A stretch of 64,000 nucleotides of DNA, taken from Erwinia aphidicola (GTDB lineage Bacteria; Pseudomonadota; Gammaproteobacteria; Enterobacterales; Enterobacteriaceae). Position 1 is the stretch's first letter. Each line of letters starts with the position of its first letter. Below the pieces are notes generated by a model. That model saw only the letters and a list, made by a program, of their open reading frames with translations, did no database searches and was not told the origin of the DNA. Made by a program: the position numbers and the translations under genes. Shown here one piece after another: positions 23,977 through 33,951 of this stretch. Where the stretch lies: positions 558,001-622,000 of the forward strand of contig NZ_JAMKCQ010000001.1 in the NCBI RefSeq assembly GCF_024169515.1, read 5' to 3'.

Positions 23977-25518
23977 CTAACTCGCTATCCGGAACACCTC
24001 TACCATGCTCGCCAGATGACCGGCGTCCTGCTCCAGCGTGCTGGCATCGTTCGACGACTGGCGTACCAGGTCAGCGTTCTGCTGGGTGGTAGTGTCCAGC
24101 TCATGGATCGCCTGGCCAATCTGCTCAATGCCCTTACTCTGCTGGTCAGAAGCCTCGGCAATATCACTCATCAGCTGATTCACCTCGCTAACCTGCTGCA
24201 AAATCTCACCCATGCTGGCACCGGCATGATTGACACGCTCGGTGCCGGTTTTCACCCGGCTGCGCGACTCGTCGATCAGACTGGCGATCTCTTTTGCCGC
24301 CCCGGAACAGCGCTGGGCCAAATTACGCACCTCCCCCGCCACGACCGCAAAGCCGCGGCCCTGTTCCCCGGCGCGCGCCGCTTCAACTGCCGCGTTCAGC
24401 GCCAAAATATTGGTCTGAGCGGCAATGCCGTTGATCACGCTGGTGATGTCGTTTATGCGCTCCGAACTCTCAGCAATCTGATTCATCGTGGTCACCACTT
24501 CCGCAATCACCTCCCCGCCCTTAGCGGCGTTGGTCAATACGCTGTGCGAAAGCTGGCTGGCTTTTTTAACGCTCTCCGTGGTGTTTTTTACCGTCGCGGT
24601 AATCTCTTCCATACTGGCTGCGGTCTCAACCACCGCGCAGGACTGCTGATGCGTGCGGCGATCGAGGTGCTGATTGCGCAGAGCGATTTCACCCGACGCC
24701 TCCTGCACCTTGCTGACGATAGTGCGGATACCGCCCACCATGCTGCTGAGCTGCCCGTTCATTGAGCGCATTGCGCGGCTCAGCTGCGCCACTTCATCAA
24801 TATTGCTACGGGCGTTAAGCCGCGAGGTTAAATCCCCGCGCTCAATGTGCTCCGCCAGCGACACCGCCTGATGCAGCGGGGAAATCAGCTTGCTGCGCAC
24901 GATGAATAGCATCCACGCCATCAGCAGCAGCGTGAAGACCAGCAGCGCAGCGCCAATCGCCATGCCGGAGCGGAAGTTGCTGCTCGCCGTCTCGTTCAGC
25001 CGCTGCGAATAACGTTCATGCAGCAACAGCTCGGCATCGAGGTTTTTCTCAAACGCCCGCGTCAGCTCGCCCACTCTGAGCAGCGCACCGTTATAGGCAG
25101 CGTCGTCATTGCGCTCTGCCGCCGCCAGCATTGGCTGCAATCCCTGCTGGCGCAGAGCCAGATAGCTGGCGCGATAACGCTCTCGCAGGGCACCTTCATC
25201 TGCCAGCAGCTGCGTCGCGCTGAAATTGTCAAAAGCCGCGTCGGCCTTCGCCAGCACCGCTTTCGCCAGCGCCAGGTACTCAGCCGCACGCTGCCCCTCC
25301 CCCTGATTACGCTCAAAAATATAATGGCTCAGATGCACCTGGAAAGTGCGGCTGTGGTTGATCGGGTCGATCACCGACAGAATGACGCCGATCTCCTGGT
25401 TAATATCGTTAAGCGAGGTATTCGAGCGGTTAAGATTATTCAGGCCGGAGAGGGTGCTCATCAGCGCTGTCAGCAGCAAGATGCCAAGGCCAATCAGCAT
25501 ATATTTTCTTAAAGACAT
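23977..25518 (-). CDS. Methyl-accepting chemotaxis protein (Tsr/Tar type)
   Basis: A 513-residue inner-membrane receptor. Spans lie at about residues 5-28 and 183-205; the periplasmic part between them is a helical ligand domain. HAMP follows, then the signalling tip [20 protein letters not shown] near residue 365. The start at 25518 is set by GAGAAATGG. The C terminus ends EVFRIAS and has no NWETF-type pentapeptide, so it would depend on other receptors for CheR and CheB. It follows cheW by 155 bases, as tar does in E. coli, but cheR is absent. Confidence 0.93.
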   Translation of the reverse strand: MSLRKYMLIGLGILLLTALMSTLSGLNNLNRSNTSLNDINQEIGVILSVIDPINHSRTFQVHLSHYIFERNQGEGQRAAEYLALAKAVLAKADAAFDNFSATQLLADEGALRERYRASYLALRQQGLQPMLAAAERNDDAAYNGALLRVGELTRAFEKNLDAELLLHERYSQRLNETASSNFRSGMAIGAALLVFTLLLMAWMLFIVRSKLISPLHQAVSLAEHIERGDLTSRLNARSNIDEVAQLSRAMRSMNGQLSSMVGGIRTIVSKVQEASGEIALRNQHLDRRTHQQSCAVVETAASMEEITATVKNTTESVKKASQLSHSVLTNAAKGGEVIAEVVTTMNQIAESSERINDITSVINGIAAQTNILALNAAVEAARAGEQGRGFAVVAGEVRNLAQRCSGAAKEIASLIDESRSRVKTGTERVNHAGASMGEILQQVSEVNQLMSDIAEASDQQSKGIEQIGQAIHELDTTTQQNADLVRQSSNDASTLEQDAGHLASMVEVFRIAS

Positions 25519-25673
25519 TATTCCATTTCTCAATATTTGCAGGTGGGTGATCCATACAGCGCAAGCTGCAGTCAGGTCCTCAGAGGCAGTGAAAAAATAG
25601 TGGGATTTACTCTTAGCGGTAAGCTACCCAGGCACACCGCCTGTGCCGTGCGCCTGTTTCCATCAGCAGAAGA

Positions 25674-26177
25674 TTATTCCGCGAGGGCATCAACCATCGA
25701 GCCGACCACGTGCATCTCTTCGCGGCTCAGCAGCATTTCGATATTCACCAGGATCACCATGCGCTTATCCAGCACGCCCAGCCCCTCAAGATAGCGGCTG
25801 GTCATCACCGAAGAGACGTCCGGGGTGGGTTTGATCTGGCTGTCGTTCAGCGACAGCACATCCGCCACGCCATCGACCACAATGCCCATCACCCGCTCTT
25901 TCAGGTTCAGCACGATCACCACCGCGCTGTCATCTTCCGCCACCACCGGCAGCTCGAAGCGCGTGCGTAAATCAACGATCGGGACAATGACGCCGCGCAG
26001 GTTGGTGACGCCGGTAATAAAGTCCGGCACGTTGGGGATGCGCGTTACGCGGTCGCAGCCGCGGATCTCCTGTACCTTTAAAATATCGATGCCGTACTCT
26101 TCATTTCCCAGGCGGAAGACCAGATACTTTTGTACTGCAGCATCGGCCGCAGCAGAATGACTGCCGGTTGATAGCAT
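25674..26177 (-). CDS. cheW: Chemotaxis coupling protein CheW
   Basis: A 167-residue SH3-like adaptor that links receptors to Che[21 protein letters not shown] at residue 16, then [20 protein letters not shown] and PIVDLRTRF, are the conserved blocks, and [13 protein letters not shown] closes the fold. E. coli CheW is also 167 residues. The start overlaps the cheA stop by one base (TAATG). Confidence 0.97.
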   Translation of the reverse strand: MLSTGSHSAAADAAVQKYLVFRLGNEEYGIDILKVQEIRGCDRVTRIPNVPDFITGVTNLRGVIVPIVDLRTRFELPVVAEDDSAVVIVLNLKERVMGIVVDGVADVLSLNDSQIKPTPDVSSVMTSRYLEGLGVLDKRMVILVNIEMLLSREEMHVVGSMVDALAE

Positions 26178-28129
26178 TATTGATTTACCCCTTTCTGCGC
26201 AGCGGGCAGGTCACGCAGCCCCGCCAGCTCAATAACATCGAGAATCAACGCTACGCTGCCATCGCCGAGGATGGTGGCGGCGGAGATGCCCGGAACTTTG
26301 CGATAGTTGTGCTCAAGATTTTTCACTACCACCTGATGCTGACCAATCAGCTGGTCAACCCACAGGGCGTAACGGCAGCCGCCGCTCTGCACGATCACGA
26401 TAATGCCGTCATCGCCGCTGGCTTCGCCCGGTACGGCAAAGGCCTGGCGCAGCTCGATTAACGGCAAATATTCACCGCGCACCTGCACCAGCCGGGAATT
26501 GCCGACAAACTGATACAGCATATCGTCGCTCGGCTTGAGCGACTCCATCACCACGTTGAGCGGCAGCACGTAAATCTCGTCGCCGACTTTGACCGACATA
26601 CCGTCGAGGATCGCCAGGGTGAGCGGCAGCAGAATGCGGATGGTCGTGCCCTTGTCGCGTACCGAGTGCACCTCAACGTGGCCGCCCATTGCCAGGATAT
26701 TGCGCCGTACCACGTCCATGCCGACGCCGCGCCCGGAAACGTCGGTAACGTTCTCGGCAGTGGAGAATCCGGCGGCGAAAATCAGCATCCATACCTCTTC
26801 ATCCGGCGCGGAGTCGCTAATCTGCGTGCCGCGCGCGCGCGCTTTCGCCAGCAGCTTGTCGCGCGGCAGGCCCGCCCCGTCGTCGATCACCTCAATCACG
26901 ATATTGCCGCCGTGATGTTCTGCCGAGAGCGTCAGATTACCGGTCGCGCTTTTACCTTTACGCAGGCGCTCCTCTTTCTCTTCGATGCCGTGATCGAGGC
27001 TGTTGCGTACCAGGTGCGTCAGCGGATCGATAATGCGTTCGATCAGGCTCTTATCCAGTTCGGCCGAACCGCCTTTAAGCGTCAGCGCCACGTCTTTCTT
27101 CAGACGGCTACCGAGGTCATGCACCAGGCGCGGGAAGCGGCTAAAGACGTAATCCATCGGCATCATGCGGATCGACATCACCGACTGCTGCAGCTCGCGC
27201 GCGTTACGTTCCAGCTGCGCCACGCTGCTGAGCAGCATGCCGTATTTGGCCGGGTCGAGCTGCGCCGTCAGCTGCGAAAAGATCGCCTGGGTGATAATCA
27301 GCTCGCCAACCTGATTAATAATCTGGTCTACCTTCTCCACCGCCACGCGGATGCTGCCGGATTCGGAACTGGCCGGGCGTTTAGGGGCGGCAGACTTTGC
27401 TGCGGGTTCGCCAGACGGCGGTGAGGCGGGGACGGCTGGCGCAGGGGGAGCCGGCGGCGCAGCGGCGGCGGCGGCGATCGGCTGGATCGCAATCTGCGAT
27501 TCGTCGAGCACAAAGCACAGCACCGCGCTGATATCATCAGCCGCAACGCTGGTCTCCAGCTCCACCGTCATCCCGGCTTCCGCTGGCTGATAGCTGATAA
27601 TCTCACCGAGATTCGCCAGCTCATCGCGCAGCAGCGTCTGATCGTCTAAACCCAGCCGCGACAGCGTAATCATCAGGCGGTCATGGCGGGCAGGAGCGTC
27701 TGCTGCCGGGGCAGCGGCGGGAACATGCTCGATCGCGCCACCCTTCTCCAGCTGCGCGATGTGCTGGAGCGCTTCACAGATATAGCGGAAGCTCTCCTCA
27801 TCCGGTTCCTGCGACGACTGGTAGGCTTCCAGCTGCGCTTGCATAATGTCCTTACTTTCCAGAAAAAGGTTAATCATCTCGCGGCTCAGCTGCATTTCGC
27901 CGCAGCGCGCTTTATCCAGCAGGTTCTCCAGAATGTGCGTGGTCTCCTGCAGCACATTAAAGCCGAACGTCCCCGCCCCGCCCTTCAGCGAGTGGGCCAC
28001 GCGGAAGATGCCGTTCAGCTGTTCGATATCAGGATTAACGATATCCAGCTGCAGCAGCTGCTGCTCCATCTCGGACAGCAGCTCCTCCGCCTCGGCGAAG
28101 AACACCTGAGAAAATTCATTCACGTCCAT
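26177..28129 (-). CDS. cheA: Chemotaxis histidine kinase CheA
   Basis: A 650-residue kinase (E. coli 654). P1 has the phospho-acceptor His in [14 protein letters not shown] near residue 48; a short P2 domain (about 150-225) is followed by an Ala/Pro-rich linker (about 230-265); P3 dimer helices precede the ATPase with N box [10 protein letters not shown] and G boxes DDGAGL and GRGVGMDVV; the C-terminal P5 domain is CheW-like. The ATG at 28129 has AGGGTGA before it and overlaps motB by 14 bases; no short CheA start was checked. Confidence 0.97.
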   Translation of the reverse strand: MDVNEFSQVFFAEAEELLSEMEQQLLQLDIVNPDIEQLNGIFRVAHSLKGGAGTFGFNVLQETTHILENLLDKARCGEMQLSREMINLFLESKDIMQAQLEAYQSSQEPDEESFRYICEALQHIAQLEKGGAIEHVPAAAPAADAPARHDRLMITLSRLGLDDQTLLRDELANLGEIISYQPAEAGMTVELETSVAADDISAVLCFVLDESQIAIQPIAAAAAAPPAPPAPAVPASPPSGEPAAKSAAPKRPASSESGSIRVAVEKVDQIINQVGELIITQAIFSQLTAQLDPAKYGMLLSSVAQLERNARELQQSVMSIRMMPMDYVFSRFPRLVHDLGSRLKKDVALTLKGGSAELDKSLIERIIDPLTHLVRNSLDHGIEEKEERLRKGKSATGNLTLSAEHHGGNIVIEVIDDGAGLPRDKLLAKARARGTQISDSAPDEEVWMLIFAAGFSTAENVTDVSGRGVGMDVVRRNILAMGGHVEVHSVRDKGTTIRILLPLTLAILDGMSVKVGDEIYVLPLNVVMESLKPSDDMLYQFVGNSRLVQVRGEYLPLIELRQAFAVPGEASGDDGIIVIVQSGGCRYALWVDQLIGQHQVVVKNLEHNYRKVPGISAATILGDGSVALILDVIELAGLRDLPAAQKGVNQ

Positions 28130-29024
28130 CGTAATCACCCTGCACTGCGGTCACGGTTGTTCCCTGCGGCAGCTTCGCGTCCGGCTGCTGCAGGACGGTA
28201 TTCTCTTCCAGCACCTGGCGCTCTTTCAGCTTGCTCAGGACCAGAATGCTGATGCGGCGGTTCATCGGGTTGTCCGGCGTGATGTTCGCCAGCCCCATGC
28301 GGCTGCCGGTGCCGATCACGCGCAGGAAGCGCCCGTCATCCAGCCCGGCCCTGACCAGCACGCGGCGCGCAGCATTGGCACGGCCCGCGGACAGCTCCCA
28401 GTTGCTGTAGCCGCTATTGCCCGCGGCGTAAGGCACCGAATCGGTGTGGCCGGTCAGGCTGATCTGGTTTGGCAGCTGGTTCAGCAGCGGTACCAGTGCC
28501 TGCAGAATGCCGTTCATATAGGGCGCGGGCGTCTCGCTGCCGGTGCGGAACATCGGCCGCTCCTGGCTGTCGGTGATCTGAATCATCAGGCCATCGTCGG
28601 TCAGCGTCAGCAGCAGGTTGGATTTGAAGTCGCTGAGGCGCGGGTCGGTTTCAATCATCGCCTCCAGCCGCGCTTTGGCACTTTTCAGGCTCTGCACGTT
28701 CTTAAAGCGGTCCAGATGATCGACCTTGCGCTTAAACACTTCGCCATCCTGCTTCATCGGGTCGTCGCCGCCTCCCGGAATAATGCTCTCGCTGTAGCTG
28801 GTTTTGTTACCGTTGGCCATGGTCGGCTTAAGCGGCATGCGGAAGTAGTCGGCGATCAGCTCGCGCTGCATCGGCGTCGAGGCTGAAAGCAGCCACATCA
28901 CCAGGAAGAAGGCCATCATGGCGGTCATAAAATCGGCGTAGGCGATTTTCCAGGTGCCGCCATGGTGAGCATGTTTTTTATGCTTACGCTTGCGCGCGCG
29001 GATGATGGTGGTGGTGCCCTTCAT
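28116..29024 (-). CDS. motB: Flagellar stator protein MotB
   Basis: A 302-residue protein. One span near residues 28-48 carries the proton-binding Asp (IAYADFMTAMMAFFLVMWLL), then a plug and linker, then an OmpA-like peptidoglycan-binding domain with LTGHTDSVPY and NRRISILVL near residues 195-265. With MotA it forms the proton-driven stator. It overlaps motA by four bases (ATGA). Confidence 0.97.
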   Translation of the reverse strand: MKGTTTIIRARKRKHKKHAHHGGTWKIAYADFMTAMMAFFLVMWLLSASTPMQRELIADYFRMPLKPTMANGNKTSYSESIIPGGGDDPMKQDGEVFKRKVDHLDRFKNVQSLKSAKARLEAMIETDPRLSDFKSNLLLTLTDDGLMIQITDSQERPMFRTGSETPAPYMNGILQALVPLLNQLPNQISLTGHTDSVPYAAGNSGYSNWELSAGRANAARRVLVRAGLDDGRFLRVIGTGSRMGLANITPDNPMNRRISILVLSKLKERQVLEENTVLQQPDAKLPQGTTVTAVQGDYDGRE

Positions 29025-29917
29025 TCCGTCGCTTCCGCCGTCTTACCACTGGAGCTGGCGTTGCTTTTGACCTCACGCACGTGGTTTTCCAGCTCTTCGA
29101 ACGACGGGCGCTCGCTGGTGTACAGCGTCTTGCGGCCAAATTCGACGGCAATCTGCGGCGCATAGCCGTTCAGGCTGGAGAGCAGCGTCACCTTAATGCA
29201 CTGCATCATTTTGAGCTGGTCGCTACTCTTCTGGCGCAGCAGCGTGGCCAACGGCAGCACGAAGCCGTAAGCGAGAAGAATACCGAGGAAGGTACCGACC
29301 ATCGCGTGGGCAATCAGCATACCCAGTTCGGCCGCGGGGCGGTGGGCGGCGGCCAGCGCATTTACCACGCCCATCACCGCGGCAACAATACCGAATGCCG
29401 GAAAAGCATCGCCGACGGTATTCAGGCTGTTGGCCGGGACTTCCAGCTCCTCCTGGCGGGTTTCGATCTCTTCGTCCATAAGATCTTCGATCTCATGGGA
29501 GTTCATGCTGCCGCTGATCATCAGACGGAAGTAGTCGAGCACAAAATTGATTAGGATAGGGTCGTTAAGCAGTCGGGGGTAGGCAGCAAAGATGTCACTA
29601 CTGGCGGGTTCTTCAATATCTTTTTCCAGCGACATCAGCCCATTAATGCGGCTCTTCAACAGCAGCAGAAACAGCAGCGCCATCAGGTCCATATAGACCG
29701 CTTTATTGTAGCTGCGCCCGACAAACAGGCGCCCCAGCGCCTTACCCGTTGCTTTAAGTGATTTAGCGTTATTACCGACAATGAATGCGCCAACGCCTGC
29801 ACCGCCGATGATCAACAGCTCAATCGGCTGAAACAGTGAGGCCAGGTTGCCGCCAGACATCATGAACCCGCCAAATACTGTAACAATTACAACAAGATAG
29901 CCAATAATAACTAACAC
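29021..29917 (-). CDS. motA: Flagellar stator protein MotA
   Basis: A 298-residue protein with four membrane spans (E. coli 295). The start LVIIGYLVVIVTVFGGFMMS, the cytoplasmic loop with RSYNKAVYMDLMALLF (including the Arg for rotor contact), and PAFGIVAAVMGVVNALAAA with MVGTFLGILLAYGF are conserved. It follows flhC by 84 bases, as in E. coli. I see no clear sigma-28 promoter in that gap. Confidence 0.97.
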   Translation of the reverse strand: MLVIIGYLVVIVTVFGGFMMSGGNLASLFQPIELLIIGGAGVGAFIVGNNAKSLKATGKALGRLFVGRSYNKAVYMDLMALLFLLLLKSRINGLMSLEKDIEEPASSDIFAAYPRLLNDPILINFVLDYFRLMISGSMNSHEIEDLMDEEIETRQEELEVPANSLNTVGDAFPAFGIVAAVMGVVNALAAAHRPAAELGMLIAHAMVGTFLGILLAYGFVLPLATLLRQKSSDQLKMMQCIKVTLLSSLNGYAPQIAVEFGRKTLYTSERPSFEELENHVREVKSNASSSGKTAEATE

Positions 29918-30001
29918 AACGACTCCTATCTACTCTTCAAGTCCGATGTCGGCATCTCGGCCACCATCGTGTAACAGCCATCTCGTAAACTGCCGGGTCG
30001 G

Positions 30002-30580
30002 TTAAGCGGATGCCGCCAGCTGCTGCTGGTTGAATGCGTTAACATAATCCTGGCTACTGGCCTGTGAGCGTTTCAGCGCACGCGAAGGAGGGCTGCACAG
30101 GCTGCAGGTAAAGGGATTTTTGATGTATTCAGTCGACACCACAAACCCGCCTTTGCACACGCTGCAAGGCTTTTGAGAAATAATGCCGCAGCTTACGAAG
30201 CGTAATAAGGTCCATGCACGGGTTAATCCCAGCACGGGTTTTTCTGCGGAACGCGGATAGCACTGTTCCAGATAAAGACGGTAAGCCTTCATCAGCGTTT
30301 CAATCGGTCGGCCATTTTCCGTCTTTTGCAGATACAGGCAGATGTTATAAAACATCGACGAATGAATATTCTGCTCCCAGGACATAAACCAGTCTTCGGA
30401 GAATGGCAGCATGCCTTTCGGGGGGGGACAGCCACGCAGTTCTTTATACAAGCGCAATAAACGGCGGCGGCTTAATGAGGTTTCTGATTCCAGTACCTGC
30501 ATTCTGGCGCCCAGGGTAATGAGTTCCATGGCAATATTGACCTCATGAATCTCTTCGAGCAGGCTTTTGTTATCGCACAT
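30002..30580 (-). CDS. flhC: Flagellar master regulator subunit FlhC
   Basis: A 192-residue subunit of the FlhD4C2 activator, the E. coli length. [20 protein letters not shown] and [20 protein letters not shown] are nearly family-invariant; four Cys (C-x2-C near 142 and C-x2-C near 162) hold zinc. The ATG at 30580 has GAGGGTGAG before it and overlaps flhD by 11 bases. The PPPK codons contain an uninterrupted run of eight C (30420-30427), a possible slip site. Confidence 0.96.
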   Translation of the reverse strand: MCDNKSLLEEIHEVNIAMELITLGARMQVLESETSLSRRRLLRLYKELRGCPPPKGMLPFSEDWFMSWEQNIHSSMFYNICLYLQKTENGRPIETLMKAYRLYLEQCYPRSAEKPVLGLTRAWTLLRFVSCGIISQKPCSVCKGGFVVSTEYIKNPFTCSLCSPPSRALKRSQASSQDYVNAFNQQQLAASA

Positions 30581-30932
30581 TTTTCTCACCCTCGTTAACA
30601 GCGTTATGGTGCAGGCAGAGATTGTTCAGTAAATCAGTCGATAAAATAATACCGGTATGAATCTGCTGGAGTGCTTCAATACGCGAATCTTTAGTCAGGT
30701 TTTCAATCACCACTTCATCGTCCACGCGCAGACGGCAAATAAGCTGATTTGTCGATGCCAGCTTCATTAACTGCGGCAGCGACAGTTCTTTCAGATTATC
30801 AATCGTCCCTTCGGATAAACCGAGGCGAAAACCCGCGGCAAATTTATCCTTACGAATAAGTTGCTGTGCCAGAAGCAGGTAGGAAAGGTTAATATCATGA
30901 ATACTTTGCAGGCTTTCATCAAAATTTGGCAT
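30570..30932 (-). CDS. flhD: Flagellar master regulator subunit FlhD
   Basis: A 120-residue subunit (E. coli 116). [20 protein letters not shown] at residue 11, the [20 protein letters not shown] helix-turn-helix part and [16 protein letters not shown] are conserved. With FlhC it activates class 2 flagellar promoters. First gene of the flhDC unit; a 408-base leader and promoter region lies upstream. Confidence 0.96.
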   Translation of the reverse strand: MPNFDESLQSIHDINLSYLLLAQQLIRKDKFAAGFRLGLSEGTIDNLKELSLPQLMKLASTNQLICRLRVDDEVVIENLTKDSRIEALQQIHTGIILSTDLLNNLCLHHNAVNEGEKNVR

Positions 30933-31340
30933 TTAAATTCTCTCAACTTTACGCAGGTGATTATGTGAAATAGCCAATCACACTCTTATTACTTAAGCTG
31001 ACGCAGAGAGCCTTTTGGTATTGGCATCGCTGATTACCCGCCTGCATATTACCCAGCAAGTAATAACCAAATAAAATAATGTCAATGCCAAACGGCGGCT
31101 GCATCAAAAGGTGTGTGCATCCTAACCAGCTTAGTTTCAGACCACAACACACCCAAAGATTGACCCATGCGGCATATCAACCTATCTCATTGAAATTGAT
31201 CATTATTAATGAAAATTAATCATTATTAATTGGAGAAAAATTAATGTTAATAAGAACCTTCTTAAAAACAAAGAGTCATGGAGAACAAAAAACAGGCATC
31301 GTACGTACTATTTCCCGGTCATAACCCCTCACAAGGATGG
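30933..31340 (-). promoter_or_regulatory. flhD upstream control region
   Basis: This AT-rich stretch lies between fliA and flhD. Its most visible structure is a direct repeat ATCATTATTAAT at 31199-31210 and 31219-31230, 20 bp apart (two helical turns) on the same face. It could bind H-NS, a Fur-like protein or another regulator. A long untranslated leader before flhD would fit the enterobacterial pattern. A 63-codon frame at 30961-31152 on the minus strand has no ribosome site and looks like chance. Confidence 0.5.
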
Positions 31341-32060
31341 TTAATAAGCGTCCATCCTGGCTCTTATTCTCTTTATCGCCAGACTGTGCAACTGGCTGAC
31401 TCGCGTTTCAGTAAGGCCAAACACCAGCCCAATTTCTTTCATATTTAAATCCTGTTGATAGTAGAGCTGCAAAATCCTCTGCTCTCTCTCCGGGATCATA
31501 CTGATGTGCTCGCCGATTTTAGCGATAAGATTATCCTGCATCGCCTGATTAAGCGGATTTAATAACTCATGCTCTTCATCGACGCGTTCGTAAGCGTCTG
31601 AAAACTGTTCCTGTAACTCATCAAGCGAATAGACCTGGCTGATATTGGTATCCGCCAGCATCTGCTGCAGTTCCTGAACGCTAACATTCATTCTTTCAGC
31701 AATATCAGCTTCCGTTGCTTCCCCGCCCTTTTCCTGCTCTATTTGCTGAATCATGACGGTCATTTCGCGCGCATGCTTGCGTACCCGCCGGGGCACCCAG
31801 TCACGTTCGCGTAGTTCATCCATTAATGACCAGCGAATCTTTTGTGAAAGGTAAGCACTTAACGTCACGCCTTTCTTCGGATCAAAACTATCGATGGCAG
31901 ATAAAAAGCCCAACGAAGCCGCCTGAATCAAATCGTCAAGCTCAACGCTGGCAGGTAAACGCTTCTGTAAACGCAGCGCTTCCTGGCGGGCGATATGCTT
32001 ATATTTCGCCCACAACGCCGTTTTATCTTCAATGCCACCTGAAGTATATATTCCGTCCAC
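31341..32060 (-). CDS. fliA: Flagellar sigma factor FliA (sigma-28)
   Basis: I start this at the GTG at 32060, giving 239 residues, the E. coli length, with a start (VDGIYTSGGIEDKTALW) that aligns gap-free to E. coli FliA; a TTG at 32090 is the upstream option. Regions 1.2-2 hold LPASVELDDLIQAASLG and MDELRERDWVPRRVR; region 4 holds LYYQQDLNMKEIGLVFGLTE. It directs class 3 flagellar and chemotaxis promoters and is held by FlgM. A strong hairpin covers its ribosome site. No fliZ follows it. Confidence 0.95.
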   Translation of the reverse strand: MDGIYTSGGIEDKTALWAKYKHIARQEALRLQKRLPASVELDDLIQAASLGFLSAIDSFDPKKGVTLSAYLSQKIRWSLMDELRERDWVPRRVRKHAREMTVMIQQIEQEKGGEATEADIAERMNVSVQELQQMLADTNISQVYSLDELQEQFSDAYERVDEEHELLNPLNQAMQDNLIAKIGEHISMIPEREQRILQLYYQQDLNMKEIGLVFGLTETRVSQLHSLAIKRIRARMDAY

Positions 32061-32070
32061 GCTACCGTTC

Positions 32071-32104
32071 TCACCTGATAATATCAGCAAGAATTATCAG
32101 GTGA
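32071..32104 (-). promoter_or_regulatory. Stem-loop over the fliA ribosome binding site
   Basis: A perfect 11-bp inverted repeat, TCACCTGATAA and TTATCAGGTGA with a 12-base loop. On the mRNA the 3-prime arm contains AGGTGA, the only good Shine-Dalgarno for the GTG start ten bases further on. The hairpin would hide it. As DNA the same palindrome could be an operator. Confidence 0.6.
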
Positions 32105-32230
32105 AACGCCGCTTTTAAATAGTGCGAAAAGACTTTATAAAAACGGCCAATCTTGCACTTTGCTCAGGGAAAAATAATTAATTTTATTAACGGCGATAAT
32201 CAGCGGCAACTTTGATGCCATTTCTGACGA

Positions 32231-33871
32231 TTAAAACGTTTCCCACTTATCATTATCACTATCAATCACTGCCGGTTTAAACGTGCGCCCCGCTGCCACC
32301 CGCGACGTTGCCACTGCCTCGCGCTGCGGCGCGTCGCTGAGGACAAACTGCGACACCAGATTTTCCAGCGCGTCAGACTGCATCTCCAGCTCGCCCGAGG
32401 CCATCGCCGCTTCTTCCACCATGGCCGCATTCTGCTGCGTGACCAGATCCATCTCATTCACCGCCTGAGAAATCTGGTTGATCCCGGCGCTCTGCTCATC
32501 GGAAGCTGAGGTGATCTCCCCCATAATCTCGGTGACCTGAGTCACGGAAGAGACAATCTCCTGCATCACCGCGCTGGCCTGCACCACCTGACGCGAACCG
32601 CTATCCATGGTCGCCACGCAGGTATTAATCAGCTGGTTAATCTCTTTAGCCGCTTCCGCGCTGCGTTTCGCCAGATTACGCACTTCTTCCGCGACTACCG
32701 CAAAACCGCGCCCCTGCTCACCGGCACGCGCGGCTTCAACCGCCGCATTCAGCGCCAGAATGTTGGTCTGGTTAGCAATGCTGTCAATGACGCCGTTAAT
32801 GTCGGCTATCTGGCGTGAACTGGTGGTGATCTGCTGCATGATCTGCTCAAGATTCTGCATCGCCTCGCCGCCGTTGCGGGCGTTACCGCTGGCACTCTCA
32901 GCCAGCTGGCGCGCCGTGTGCGCATTGTCAGCATTCTGACGTACGGTGGTTTTAATCTCCTCCATGCTCGCGGCGGTCTGCTGCAGTGCAGAAGCCTGCT
33001 CTTCGGTGCGCGACGACAGGTCGCTGTTACCGGTGGAGATCTCACGCGCATTTTTATGAATGCCCAGCACGCTTTCGCGGATGCCGGAGATGGTAGCGGT
33101 CAGCGAGGTACGCATCTGTTCCAGCGCCTTCAGCATCACGCCGATCTCGTTATTGGCGCCAGCATCCACCGTTTTGCTGAGATCGCCTGCCGCGATGGTT
33201 TCCAGCGAATGGATGGTCAGATCGAGGCGGCGCGCCAGGGTACGCTTCAGCCAGATGCGCACAAACAGCAGCATCAGCAGTGCGCCAATCACCACGGTCA
33301 CTCCCAGCACGATCATCTGCTGATAATCTTTTTCCGCTTCATCGAGATATTCCCGATCGCTGCTGTCCGAGTACCCCGCGTAGGTCGCCATTTTAGCCCG
33401 CAGCAGATTACGGTTCTGCACTTCATCTTCCAGCGATCCCGTGTAGGCCGCAGGGTTAGCGATGTAGTTCTTTTTCAGCATCGCCGTTTTATACAGCGCT
33501 TCAAACACCGCCTTGACCTCGTTTGCGGCGTTAGCTTCCTCAGCGGTGTTAAAAGGCGAGGACATAAACAGATCCATGCGCTCGCGGGCATTTTTCAGGA
33601 TGGTATCAGCCGCCTGCACCATCGCAGGCGATGGCGGGTAGCCTAACTGCTGTTGCAGCATCAGACCGTTGATGTGGCCAAAGCTGGAACTGATGTTGTA
33701 AGCGGCATCCCGTAGCGAACGGTCATTATCAGATGACACCACAATGCGCTGCAGGTTTTTGTTATTGCCCATAGCGTTATAGACGGAGAAAACCGTGGTG
33801 AGTAACAGCACCAGGGCAAACAGACCGATGATCAGGCTGATTGCACTTTGTATTTTTAGATTCTTCAACAT
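32231..33871 (-). CDS. Methyl-accepting chemotaxis protein with CheR/CheB tether
   Basis: A 546-residue receptor with spans near residues 9-31 and 190-210, a helical ligand domain between, HAMP, and the tip [19 protein letters not shown] near residue 380. The start at 33871 gives a normal short basic N terminus; the frame extends upstream to 33898 without a ribosome site. The C-terminal KWETF is a near copy of the NWETF docking pentapeptide after a 30-residue flexible linker. It sits between fliA and flgL, away from the other MCP, and probably serves as the abundant receptor. Confidence 0.94.
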   Translation of the reverse strand: MLKNLKIQSAISLIIGLFALVLLLTTVFSVYNAMGNNKNLQRIVVSSDNDRSLRDAAYNISSSFGHINGLMLQQQLGYPPSPAMVQAADTILKNARERMDLFMSSPFNTAEEANAANEVKAVFEALYKTAMLKKNYIANPAAYTGSLEDEVQNRNLLRAKMATYAGYSDSSDREYLDEAEKDYQQMIVLGVTVVIGALLMLLFVRIWLKRTLARRLDLTIHSLETIAAGDLSKTVDAGANNEIGVMLKALEQMRTSLTATISGIRESVLGIHKNAREISTGNSDLSSRTEEQASALQQTAASMEEIKTTVRQNADNAHTARQLAESASGNARNGGEAMQNLEQIMQQITTSSRQIADINGVIDSIANQTNILALNAAVEAARAGEQGRGFAVVAEEVRNLAKRSAEAAKEINQLINTCVATMDSGSRQVVQASAVMQEIVSSVTQVTEIMGEITSASDEQSAGINQISQAVNEMDLVTQQNAAMVEEAAMASGELEMQSDALENLVSQFVLSDAPQREAVATSRVAAGRTFKPAVIDSDNDKWETF

Positions 33872-33887
33872 AGTGTCCACACGGTAC

Positions 33888-33916
33888 CCCGCTGGCATAG
33901 CAAATACGCCAGCGGG
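33888..33916 (-). promoter_or_regulatory. GC-rich hairpin between flgL and the MCP
   Basis: CCCGCTGGC and GCCAGCGGG form a 9-bp stem with an 11-base loop. No T run follows on either strand, so it is either a weak or Rho-assisted terminator after flgL or a leader structure of the MCP mRNA. Confidence 0.45.
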
Positions 33917-33951
33917 ACTACCTAAAAATTAAAAAGAGGGATGGGAAAGGG

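Noticed and set aside
26666..27424. A 252-codon antisense frame opposite cheA
   Set aside because: Shadow of the GC-rich cheA reading frame; no domain or start signal.
30961..31152. A 63-codon frame upstream of flhD
   Set aside because: No ribosome site and no known family; it lies in the expected leader and promoter region.
33888..33916. Strong Rho-independent terminator after flgL
   Set aside because: The stem is strong but no T run follows on either strand, so it is listed only as a hairpin.
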